Part shown: in pieces, positions 16,232 through 23,264 of the stretch
How positions within the stretch are numbered: the first letter of the stretch is position 1
How the letters are laid out: every line of letters begins with the position of its first letter
Position numbers and translations under genes: made by a program
Source: JAAFIP01 sp043774625
GTDB taxonomy: Bacteria; Pseudomonadota; Gammaproteobacteria; Burkholderiales; Burkholderiaceae_C
Assembly (NCBI GenBank): GCA_043774625.1
Contig: JAYVTG010000089.1
Coordinates: 1-32,370 of the forward strand
Length of the DNA: 32,370 nucleotides
Reading direction: 5' to 3'
The notes under the pieces: generated by a model
Database searches by the model: none
Told to the model about the DNA's origin: nothing
The model's input: only the letters and a program-made list of their open reading frames with translations

Positions 16232-16840
16232 ATGGCAATCTCATTGTGGTCATCATCCGTAGCGCGTAACGCTACTCTTTTAATAGCTGCTTGCGCAATA
16301 TCTGTGCTGGCTGCGTGCAGTTCTGGCACTAAATTGAATGAAGTCAAGGTAGAAGACAAGTCGGGGGTAGTCGTCAAGCCTTTAGCAACAGCCTCTGCGC
16401 CCAGCAGCGCGAGTTCGGGTGCGGGTGCGGGTACGGGTGCCGGTGTCACATCGCGTACCGTAGAACCAGCCAGTATCGACAGCGCGCAGGCTAGCGGTGC
16501 AGGCCCGGCTGGTGCTGCCAAGATCATTTATTTTGACTACGACAGCTACGTGATCAAACCCGAATTTCAGTCTGCCATCGACACCCACGCCAAATTTTTG
16601 GTGGCCAACAAAGCCCGCAAAATGGCGATTGAAGGGCACACCGACGAGCGCGGTGGACGTGAATACAACCTGGCCTTGGGCCAAAAACGCTCTGAAGCCG
16701 TGCGCCGTGCCTTGGCCTTGCTGGGTGTGACTGACACCCAGATTGATGCTGTGAGCTTTGGCAAAGAAAAGCCGGCCTCACCGGGCAGTGACGAAGCCAG
16801 TTTTGCGCAAAACCGCCGCGCCGAGATCAATTACCGCTAA
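16232..16840 (+). CDS. pal: peptidoglycan-associated lipoprotein Pal
   Basis: Pal anchors the outer membrane to peptidoglycan. The 202-aa product has a lipoprotein signal peptide ending in LAAC (lipidated Cys29), a variable linker of about 65 residues with an Ala/Ser/Gly/Thr-rich stretch (SSGAGAGTGAG near 55-67) and an OmpA-like domain from about 98 with IYFDYDSYVIKPEF, the diaminopimelate-binding EGHTDERGGREYN and the C-terminal QNRRAEINYR. It is longer than most Pal proteins because of the linker. The start at 16232 has a purine-rich AAGAGG about ten bases upstream. The part coding for the signal-peptide core resembles the interspersed repeat (16275-16318). It sits between tolB and cpoB. 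Confidence 0.95.
   Translation: MAISLWSSSVARNATLLIAACAISVLAACSSGTKLNEVKVEDKSGVVVKPLATASAPSSASSGAGAGTGAGVTSRTVEPASIDSAQASGAGPAGAAKIIYFDYDSYVIKPEFQSAIDTHAKFLVANKARKMAIEGHTDERGGREYNLALGQKRSEAVRRALALLGVTDTQIDAVSFGKEKPASPGSDEASFAQNRRAEINYR
16275..16318. repeat. possible interspersed-repeat remnant in the pal signal peptide, copy d
   Basis: The run TTTAATAGCTGCTTGCGCA is shared with the intergenic copy at 28315-28364, and both continue ATAT/TATT and GCTGG. The shared run is 19 bases, but the part encodes a hydrophobic signal peptide where LIAACA-like sequence may recur by selection. Confidence 0.55.
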
Positions 16841-16893
16841 TATCGCGGCTTTAACCACTTGACCGTGCCCTTGTGGCTCTGGACTGACTCGCT

Positions 16894-17775
16894 ATGCAAA
16901 ACCGAACCATGCACCGTACCCTGGTACCAGGCTTTTCGCTATCTTTTTGGAAGCTTCTTGCGCAGTCTGCACTTGGGCTAGCGCTTGTTTTATCGTCAAA
17001 TTTAGGCCATGCGGGCCTGTTTGACGATGAAGAGGCACGCAAAGCCATTTTGGACCTGCGCCAAAAGACCGATACCAACAAACAAGCCTCCGATGCCGCC
17101 ATTGCCAACATGACTGCCAACATGACGGCTAATGCTGCTGCCAATGCTGCCGAGCAGCGCAAGGCGCTAGAAGACAGCAATGCCGCCCTGCGCCGCAGCC
17201 TATTGGACCTGCAAAACCAGATCGAAGGCCTGCGTGGCGAAGTGGCCAAACAGCGCGGGCTGGACGAGCAACTGGCCAAAGACGTGGCTGACCTGCAGCG
17301 CAAGCAAAAAGACATGGCCCAGGCCGTGGATGACCGCGTGCGCAAGTTTGAACCCACCAAGGTATCGGTAGATGGCCGTGAATTTAACGCCGAGCCCAAT
17401 GAAAAGCGCGACTATGACGCTGCTTTTGCCGTCTTTCGTAAACCCGACTTTGCTGCAGCGCAGCCAGCGTTTATCGACTTTTTGCGCCGTTACCCGCAAA
17501 GTGGCTACAACCCGTCAGCCTTGTTTTGGCTGGGCAATTCGCAGTACGCCACCCGCAACTACAACGAGGCCATCACCAACTTTCGCAGCATGATCGGCCA
17601 GGCCCCCGATCACCCCAAATCCAGCGAAGCTGCATTGTCCATAGCCAACTGCCAGATCGAGTTAAAAGCCATTCCCGCAGCGCGCAAAACGCTGGAAGAC
17701 CTGATGAAGGTGTACCCGCAGTCTGAAGCAGCCGTTGCGGCCAAAGACCGGTTGGCCAAACTGCCTCTTAAATAA
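16894..17775 (+). CDS. cpoB: Tol-Pal system coordinator CpoB (YbgF)
   Basis: CpoB is a periplasmic TPR protein that links Tol-Pal to peptidoglycan synthesis by PBP1B. The 293-aa product has a signal peptide (cleavage probably after GHA, near residue 40), an N-terminal coiled coil near 50-150 (heptad-rich, with the runs ANMTANMTANAAANAA and LQNQIEGLRGEVAKQ) and C-terminal TPRs with YDAAFAVFRKPDFAAAQ, PSALFWLGNSQYATRNYNEA and SEAALSIANCQIELK. It is the normal third gene after tolB and pal. ATG 16894 and 16909 are both possible; neither has a strong Shine-Dalgarno. Certain as to family. Confidence 0.95.
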   Translation: MQNRTMHRTLVPGFSLSFWKLLAQSALGLALVLSSNLGHAGLFDDEEARKAILDLRQKTDTNKQASDAAIANMTANMTANAAANAAEQRKALEDSNAALRRSLLDLQNQIEGLRGEVAKQRGLDEQLAKDVADLQRKQKDMAQAVDDRVRKFEPTKVSVDGREFNAEPNEKRDYDAAFAVFRKPDFAAAQPAFIDFLRRYPQSGYNPSALFWLGNSQYATRNYNEAITNFRSMIGQAPDHPKSSEAALSIANCQIELKAIPAARKTLEDLMKVYPQSEAAVAAKDRLAKLPLK

Positions 17776-17797
17776 CTTTTAACAGGGTTTTATGCCG

Positions 17798-17845
17798 GTA
17801 GCCAGCGTGGAATATGCGCGAACAGCTATTAAATATATAGCATAC
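17798..17845. repeat. 48-bp interspersed repeat, copy e
   Basis: A full-length intergenic copy: GTAGCCAGCGTGGAATATGC at the left end, the core continuing through GCGAACAGCTATT and an AT-rich right end. It lies between the convergent ends of cpoB and the DUF4136 gene. Confidence 0.9.
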
Positions 17846-17891
17846 TGACATCGCCAGGCCTGTTGCACATACCCTTGTAGGGCCGTAACGG

Positions 17892-18608
17892 TTAGCTCGG
17901 TTGCTGCGCCTTGCGGTTTTTAATGTCGCCTTTGTCGATGTCAAAATCAATCGTTCGCACCTGGCCATTAGCGCCTGGAAAGCCGTCAAATACGCTGCGA
18001 ATGAGGTAGGGCATGACCACAGGCAGCGAGTTGGTGTTGCCCGTACTGGTGACCGACGCTTCAAACAGCTTGAGGGGGCCTTCAGCAATGTCTACCCGCA
18101 GGTGCCGCTTGCTGACGTTTTGGATGACGGTGCGGTAACCCACCACGCGTGGGCCAAAAGGGTCGGGCGACCAGTAGCCAGGCCGCCAGCCAAAGCCAGG
18201 GTGCCAGTACGGTTGGTGCCAATAGGCCAAGCCGCTGTCCCATACGGGTTCCTGGCTTTTGACGATGACCGAGTTGATGCCGTAGTCCAAAGTCACCTCA
18301 AAGCGGCCTTTGGCAACGGCAACGCCATTGGCGGGCGTGGGCGTGCCAGGGGGCATGGTGGCTTCTTTGAGGCCCAGTTTGTTCAGTTCTATCCGCGCCA
18401 GGTCTTCGTAGCTGCCGTGCTCCAGGCTGGTGGCCTGGTTGCCAATGCGTTTAAAGCTGTAGGTGGCGCCCGCCGCATTGGCAGGCCAGCGCTGAAAACT
18501 GGTGACTTCGCTGCGCAGGGTGGTCGCGCAGCCTGCCAGCAGCAAGCTAGCCGTGGCTGCCACTACAGCCAGGCTGCGTAAAAAAAGGTGTGAAAAATTG
18601 GTTTTCAT
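17892..18608 (-). CDS. DUF4136 domain-containing lipoprotein
   Basis: The 238-aa product starts with a lipoprotein signal peptide ending in LLAGC (start at the ATG 18608, not the ATG nine bases upstream, because MKTNFSH is a normal signal n-region). The mature part has the DUF4136 pattern TLRSEVTSFQRWP, ATYSFKRI and LARIELNKLGLKEA, followed by a Trp/Tyr/Pro-rich stretch (YWHQPYWHPGFGWRPGYW, near residue 130) and a beta-rich C-terminal half. The family is found in envelope lipoproteins with unknown role. It is divergent from the yeeE-type gene and convergent with cpoB. Confidence 0.8.
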   Translation of the reverse strand: MKTNFSHLFLRSLAVVAATASLLLAGCATTLRSEVTSFQRWPANAAGATYSFKRIGNQATSLEHGSYEDLARIELNKLGLKEATMPPGTPTPANGVAVAKGRFEVTLDYGINSVIVKSQEPVWDSGLAYWHQPYWHPGFGWRPGYWSPDPFGPRVVGYRTVIQNVSKRHLRVDIAEGPLKLFEASVTSTGNTNSLPVVMPYLIRSVFDGFPGANGQVRTIDFDIDKGDIKNRKAQQPS

Positions 18609-18714
18609 GCAATGCATAACGTTTCTTGGATGCTACAGGGAGACACAAAGTTGCCCACCATAAAGGATAAAGCCTGACCTAGCCACACAAAAGCGTGAAA
18701 ACCTGTATCGGAGC

Positions 18715-19881
18715 ATGGCAACCAGTAAAATTGCGGGCATGCAAACTCCAGATATCAACGCCCTCGGTACCCAGGTGCTGTGGGCTTCTTTCATTTTGTC
18801 CTTCATTTTTGGCGCTATTGCCCAGCGCACGCATTTTTGCACCATGGGCGCGGTCAGCGACGTGGTCAACATGGGTGACTGGACGCGCATGCGCCAATGG
18901 GCGCTGGCAGTGGCAGTGGCCATGCTGGGTTTTGCGTTTTTGTATTACATGGCCACACCAAGCGGCTCTAAAGGCTTTAGCCAGCTAGACCCGGACAAAA
19001 CGCTCTACGCCTCGGGTCGTATTATGTGGCTGTCGGCGCTGGTGGGTGGCGCGATGTTTGGCTTTGGCATGGTGCTGGCGTCGGGCTGCGGCAGCAAAAC
19101 CCTGGTGCGTATTGGGGGTGGCAGCTTAAAGTCGCTGGTGGTGTTTATTGTCATGGGGTTTGCTGCATTTGCTACGCTCAAAGGCATCACGGCGGTGGCG
19201 CGGGTAGCAACCGTGGATGCAGTTGCTATTAATACAGTAGCTCCTGGCGCACTATCTACGCTGGCTAGCGCCAGTTTTGGCATCAATAAAGTAACGGCAC
19301 ACCTGATTTTGGCATTGCTGATGGGTGGTGGCTTGCTGACGTGGGTGCTGGCGCGCAAAGACTTTTGGACGCTGGACAATTGGCTGGCAGGTTTGGGTAT
19401 TGGCGGCGTTATTGTGGCCACGTGGTGGGTTAGCAGTAGTGTGGGCTATGTGGCCGAACACCCCGACACCTTGCAAGAAGCATTTTTAACCACCAATTCT
19501 GGCCGCGCCGAGGCCCTGAGCTTTGTGGCGCCCGTAGCTTACACACTGGACTGGTTGATGTTTTTCAGTGACAAAACCAAGGTGGTCACACTGGGCATTG
19601 CCTCGGTTTTGGGCGTTATTGCAGGGTCTGCCGTGGTGGCTGTGGGTACTAAAAACTTCAGGTGGGAAGGCTTTGGCGGCGTGGAAGACGTGGCCAACCA
19701 CCTGGGCGGTGCCGTGCTGATGGGCATTGGCGGCGTGGCTGCCATGGGCTGCACGGTGGGGCAGGGTTTGAGCGGAATTTCTACCCTGTCTGCTACCAGT
19801 TTTATAGCTGTTGGCGCAATATTGGCGGGCTCTGTAGCCGCTTTTAAGTACCAAATGTGGCGTATTGAAAGAATGATCTGA
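18715..19881 (+). CDS. YeeE/YedE family inner-membrane transporter (thiosulfate/sulfur compound)
   Basis: A 388-aa polytopic protein. It carries the three short signatures of the YeeE/YedE (TsuA-type) family: THFCTMGAVSDVVNMGD near residue 37, GCGSKTLVRIGGGSLKSL near 124 and GCTVGQGLSGISTLS near 345, with the conserved cysteines that relay thiosulfate or other sulfur species across the membrane. No TusA/YeeD partner is present. Its TGA overlaps the tcdA start (ATGA), so they are one transcript. ATG 18715 has GGAG too close to be ideal; ATG 18739 is an alternative. Two internal segments resemble the interspersed repeat. Substrate is inferred from family only. Confidence 0.88.
   Translation: MATSKIAGMQTPDINALGTQVLWASFILSFIFGAIAQRTHFCTMGAVSDVVNMGDWTRMRQWALAVAVAMLGFAFLYYMATPSGSKGFSQLDPDKTLYASGRIMWLSALVGGAMFGFGMVLASGCGSKTLVRIGGGSLKSLVVFIVMGFAAFATLKGITAVARVATVDAVAINTVAPGALSTLASASFGINKVTAHLILALLMGGGLLTWVLARKDFWTLDNWLAGLGIGGVIVATWWVSSSVGYVAEHPDTLQEAFLTTNSGRAEALSFVAPVAYTLDWLMFFSDKTKVVTLGIASVLGVIAGSAVVAVGTKNFRWEGFGGVEDVANHLGGAVLMGIGGVAAMGCTVGQGLSGISTLSATSFIAVGAILAGSVAAFKYQMWRIERMI
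19222..19280. repeat. probable diverged interspersed repeat inside the YeeE-type gene, copy f
   Basis: The order of blocks matches the nadD copy: GTTGCTATTAATACAGTAGCT, GGCGCACTATCTACGCTGGC, then GCCAGTTTT. It is read in frame in a hydrophobic stretch. A second weaker likeness lies at 19799-19838 (TTTTATAGCTGTTGGCGCAA). Confidence 0.6.
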
Positions 19882-20732
19882 TGATGGCAGCAGCAGTTGA
19901 TGCCGATCTGCAACGCCGCTTTAGTGGCCTAGAGCGCCTGTACGGCGTGCCCGGTGCAGCCGCCATACGCGGCGCGCACGTGGCTGTGGTGGGCATTGGC
20001 GGCGTAGGCTCTTGGGCGGTAGAAGCGCTGGCACGCAGCGGGGTAGGGCGCATTACCCTGATTGACTTTGACCAGGTGTCCGAGTCCAACATCAACCGCC
20101 AGATCCATGCCGAAACCGATACCGTGGGCATGGCCAAGGTAGACGCCATGGCGCAGCGCATAGCGCGCATCAACCCGAAGTGCGTGGTGCACAGGCAAGA
20201 AGAATTTGCTACGCCTGAAAATTGGCCAGGCATGGTGGCTGCCACTGCGGCTGCTATGGACCCTTTTGATGCCGTCATAGACGCTTGCGACCAGGTCAAA
20301 GCCAAAACAGCCATGGCAGCCTGGGCGCGCGCGCAAAAAACCAGCCTCTACATCACCGCAGGTGCGGCCGGTGGCAAACGCCTGGCGCATTGGGTAGACA
20401 TTGCCGACCTGAGCGAAACCACCCACGACCCCTTGCTGGCCAAGCTGCGCTACAACCTGCGCCGCGCGCATGGCGCGCCGCAAGGGGGCGACAAAAATAC
20501 CAGCGATAAAAGTAAGCGCATCGGCATAGCCTGCGTGTTCAGCCGCGAAGCCGTGGCCCCGCCTGATGCGTCCTGCACCGTCGAGGGCATGGGCGTGGGC
20601 GTGGGCGTGGGCGTGGGCGACAGCAGCCTCAACTGCCATGGCTACGGGTCTGTGGTGAGCGTAACTGCCAGCTTTGGCCTGTGCGCCGCTGGCTGGGTGC
20701 TGGACGCATTGGCCAAGCGTGCTGCCCCGTAG
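19881..20732 (+). CDS. tcdA: tRNA threonylcarbamoyladenosine dehydratase
   Basis: TcdA (earlier CsdL/YgdL) uses ATP to close t6A37 of ANN-decoding tRNAs into the cyclic ct6A form. The 283-aa product is an E1/ThiF-type enzyme: AVVGIGGVGSWAVEALARSG near residue 35 (nucleotide-binding loop), LIDFDQVSESNINRQ near 57, DACDQVKAK near 133, ITAGAAGGKR near 155 and the C-terminal YGSVVSVTASFGL. An in-frame hexanucleotide microsatellite puts a Gly-Val ladder near residue 237 just before the family-conserved LNCHGYGS. ATGA overlap with the preceding transporter. Confident. Confidence 0.94.
   Translation: MMAAAVDADLQRRFSGLERLYGVPGAAAIRGAHVAVVGIGGVGSWAVEALARSGVGRITLIDFDQVSESNINRQIHAETDTVGMAKVDAMAQRIARINPKCVVHRQEEFATPENWPGMVAATAAAMDPFDAVIDACDQVKAKTAMAAWARAQKTSLYITAGAAGGKRLAHWVDIADLSETTHDPLLAKLRYNLRRAHGAPQGGDKNTSDKSKRIGIACVFSREAVAPPDASCTVEGMGVGVGVGVGDSSLNCHGYGSVVSVTASFGLCAAGWVLDALAKRAAP
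20588..20618. repeat. hexanucleotide microsatellite in tcdA
   Basis: About five tandem units of GGGCGT lie in frame and encode alternating Gly and Val. A change in unit number keeps the frame, so length variants would alter only the loop. Confidence 0.9.
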
Positions 20733-20779
20733 AAGTGCATAGTTTTTGTCCCCTAAATATCGTTTCAGGGTGCAGGCAG

Positions 20780-20809
20780 GTGACAGTGGCGCATTTTTCA
20801 CGCTATAAT
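20780..20809 (+). promoter_or_regulatory. sigma-70 type promoter of tRNA-Lys
   Basis: GTGACA (20780-20785, five of six consensus bases) and a perfect TATAAT (20804-20809) are separated by 18 bases, about 92 bp before the tRNA. Transcription should start near 20816 and yield a 5' leader that is later removed. Confidence 0.75.
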
Positions 20810-20901
20810 TTGAGGCTACACTACAAGCAGTAATGCTCATAGTGTGTGGGCAGATTGACTTGTCATTACCGGCTAGCTCATGAATCCCTGTTATCCATAA
20901 T

Positions 20902-20977
20902 GGGACCTTAGCTCAGTTGGTAGAGCAGCGGACTTTTAATCCGTTTGTCGTGGGTTCGACCCCCGCAGGTCCCACCA
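20902..20977 (+). tRNA. tRNA-Lys (UUU anticodon)
   Basis: A full 76-base cloverleaf can be folded: acceptor GGGACCT with AGGTCCC, D-stem GCTC/GAGC with AGTTGGTA loop, anticodon stem GCGGA/TCCGT around CTTTTAA (anticodon TTT at 34-36), T-stem GTGGG/CCCGC with TTCGACC loop and an encoded ACCA end. It is a lone tRNA in its own transcription unit between tcdA and the convergent ABC transporter. No integrase is nearby. Confidence 0.98.
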
Positions 20978-20983
20978 TAATCT

Positions 20984-21015
20984 AAAGGCTTGTGAGAAAT
21001 CACAAGCCTTTTTTT
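20984..21015 (+). terminator. intrinsic terminator after tRNA-Lys
   Basis: A perfect 12-base stem (AAAGGCTTGTGA at 20984-20995 with TCACAAGCCTTT at 21000-21011) around a GAAA tetraloop, followed by T residues up to 21015. The A-rich left side also lets it act weakly on the opposite strand. Confidence 0.93.
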
Positions 21016-21085
21016 ATTTCCGCTTTTTCCATTTCTGTTATCTCGGCTGCCAACCAGCCAGTTGCAAAGCGGCTTTAGGCAAAAC

Positions 21086-22918
21086 CTAATCTGCGTGTTC
21101 CCCCAAAAAGCCGCCACTTTGGTGTGCCCATAGCCGCGCGTACAAACCACCGTGCGCCAACAATTGCGCGTGGCTGCCTTCTTCCACAATACTGCCCTGG
21201 TCCAGCACAATCAGACGGTCCATGGCCGCAATGGTGGACAGGCGGTGCGCAATCGCCACCACGGTTTTTCCCTCCATCAACCGGTACAGGCTTTGCTGAA
21301 TAGCAGCTTCTACTTCTGAATCCAGCGCGCTGGTGGCCTCGTCCAGCAGCAAAATCGGGGCATCTTTCAGCATCACCCGTGCAATGGCGATGCGCTGGCG
21401 CTGGCCACCCGACAATTTAACCCCGCGTTCGCCTACGTGGGCGTCAAAGCCGGTGCGGCCTTTGGCGTCAACCAGGTTAGCAATAAAGTCTGCTGCTTCG
21501 GCCTGCTGGGCAGCGGCCAGCATGTCAGCCTCGCTGGCATCGGGCCTGCCATACACAATGTTGTCGCGCACTGAGCGGTGCATCAGACTGGTGTCTTGTG
21601 TCACCATGCCAATGTGCGCGCGCAGGCTGTTTTGCTGGGCGTGCGCAATATCTTGGCCGTCAATCAGAATGCGGCCACTTTCAACATCGTAAAAACGCAG
21701 CAGCAAATTCACCAGAGTTGATTTGCCCGCACCCGAACGGCCCACCAGGCCAATTTTTTCGCCAGGCTTGATGTGCAGATTGAAATTGTCGATCACGACT
21801 TTTTTGCCGCCATAGTTAAAGTTCACATTCTCAAACTTCACCTCGCCGCGCGGTACGTTCAATTCAGTTGCGTCGGGTTTGTCCAGCACGGTTTGCGGGC
21901 GCGACAAGGTGTTGATGCCATCGCGCACGGTGCCAATGTGTTCAAACAGCGCAGCAAATTCCCACATCACCCATTGCGAGATACCGTTCAGCCGCAGTGC
22001 CATGGCGGTGGCTGCCGCCACTGCGCCTGCACCAACCTGGCCCTGGCTCCACATCCACAGGGTAACGCCTGCGGTACTGGCGATCAGCAGCATGCTCAGG
22101 GAATGGTTGACCACCTGAATGCCGGTGATCAAACGCCACTGTATATATACCGTGCCCATAAACTCTTGCATGGCCGAGCGCGCGTAGCCTGACTCGCGCT
22201 GGGTATGCGAAAAGAGTTTGACGGTGGAGATATTGGTATACGCATCGGTAATGCGCCCCGTCATCAGTGAGCGGGCATCGGCCTGGGCTTGGCCCACCTT
22301 GCCCAGGCGCGGCACATAGTAGCGCAACGATACGACATACAGCACCAGCCACACGGTAAACGGAATCAACAACACCGCACCAAAGCTACCCACCACGCTG
22401 AACATGGTGACGAAATAAATGACCACAAAAACCAAAATATCGGTCACGATCATCCACACATCGCGCACAGCCAGCGACGTTTGCATGACTTTGGTAGCCA
22501 CACGGCCCGCAAATTCGTCTTGGTAAAACGACAGGCTTTGGCTCAGCATCAAGCGGTGAAAGTTCCAGCGCAATCGCATGGGAAAGTTGCCAAACAGCGA
22601 CTGGTGCTTGAGCATAGACTGAAACAGCACCAGCACTGGGCTGGTGCACAGCACGCCCATCAGCACAAACATCGTGGTGCTCTCGCCGCTCCACAGCTTG
22701 GCAGGCTCAACGGTGGCCAGCCAGTCCACCAGCTTGCCCAGCAGGCCGTACCACAGCGCCTCCATCGCGCCGATACAGGCCGTGAGTAGGGTCATCACCA
22801 AAATATATTTGCGCAGCCCCGTGCTGCAAGCCCATAAAAATGCCCCAAAGCTCTTGGGCGGCGTGGTCGGCGCGGCATCTGGATACGGATCGACCAGGTT
22901 TTCAAAAAATCTAAACAC
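21086..22918 (-). CDS. ABC transporter, fused permease and ATPase (exporter type)
   Basis: A 610-aa half-transporter. A cytoplasmic leader of about 35 residues precedes six membrane segments (40-330), and the ATPase starts near 355 with Walker A GRSGAGKST (about 390), signature LSGGQRQRIAIARVM (about 500), Walker B ILLLDEATSALD and AIAHRLSTIAAMDR. It is the type IV exporter fold like MsbA, but it lies alone, shares only the common motifs with the MsbA-like protein of this window and has no glycan genes beside it. Substrate cannot be predicted. It is convergent with the tRNA unit. Confidence 0.9.
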   Translation of the reverse strand: MFRFFENLVDPYPDAAPTTPPKSFGAFLWACSTGLRKYILVMTLLTACIGAMEALWYGLLGKLVDWLATVEPAKLWSGESTTMFVLMGVLCTSPVLVLFQSMLKHQSLFGNFPMRLRWNFHRLMLSQSLSFYQDEFAGRVATKVMQTSLAVRDVWMIVTDILVFVVIYFVTMFSVVGSFGAVLLIPFTVWLVLYVVSLRYYVPRLGKVGQAQADARSLMTGRITDAYTNISTVKLFSHTQRESGYARSAMQEFMGTVYIQWRLITGIQVVNHSLSMLLIASTAGVTLWMWSQGQVGAGAVAAATAMALRLNGISQWVMWEFAALFEHIGTVRDGINTLSRPQTVLDKPDATELNVPRGEVKFENVNFNYGGKKVVIDNFNLHIKPGEKIGLVGRSGAGKSTLVNLLLRFYDVESGRILIDGQDIAHAQQNSLRAHIGMVTQDTSLMHRSVRDNIVYGRPDASEADMLAAAQQAEAADFIANLVDAKGRTGFDAHVGERGVKLSGGQRQRIAIARVMLKDAPILLLDEATSALDSEVEAAIQQSLYRLMEGKTVVAIAHRLSTIAAMDRLIVLDQGSIVEEGSHAQLLAHGGLYARLWAHQSGGFLGEHAD

Positions 22919-23264
22919 GCAAACTCCCTTTAGGGTTGCAATGGTAGCCGCTGTTTAAGCCCGCTAATTGCATAGGGAAACGCACAAACACCACCGTATG
23001 GCGTAGCAAGGGCACTTATTTCGCAAGTAAATGTGTTGATCCAGCCTTTGGAATACAAAACAATTTTTAGGGTAATTTTCCCAATTTATAAGGCGAAAAC
23101 GTGGTTTTGATAACCAAAGCGAAGGCAAAACCTGTAAACATTTCTTCACCCTTGCTTTCGCCAAGCCTGCAAATCATTGTTCACACTCCCTGTAGCCCAT
23201 CGCAAACCACTGGGTGCTTTGGTATTTCACATCCGTATAAACCAATTTTTTAGGAGTTTGCAGA
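22919..23264. other. intergenic region, divergent promoters expected
   Basis: 346 bp, AT-richer than the flanks, between the ABC transporter (minus) and the cytochrome lipoprotein (+). I see no convincing gene. An AGGAG ribosome-binding site (23252-23256) precedes the cytochrome start by eight bases. Promoter boxes are not clear enough to mark. Confidence 0.6.

Noticed and set aside
17768..18088. 106-aa minus-strand ORF overlapping the DUF4136 gene
   Set aside because: It is out of frame with a better gene and its C-terminus is the translated interspersed repeat.
20902..20977. tRNA-Lys as an integration site for a mobile island
   Set aside because: No integrase gene and no duplicated tRNA 3' end were seen in the window.
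22964..23164. 66-aa minus-strand ORF in the AT-rich gap before the cytochrome gene
   Set aside because: No ribosome-binding site, no recognisable domain and a composition expected from chance.
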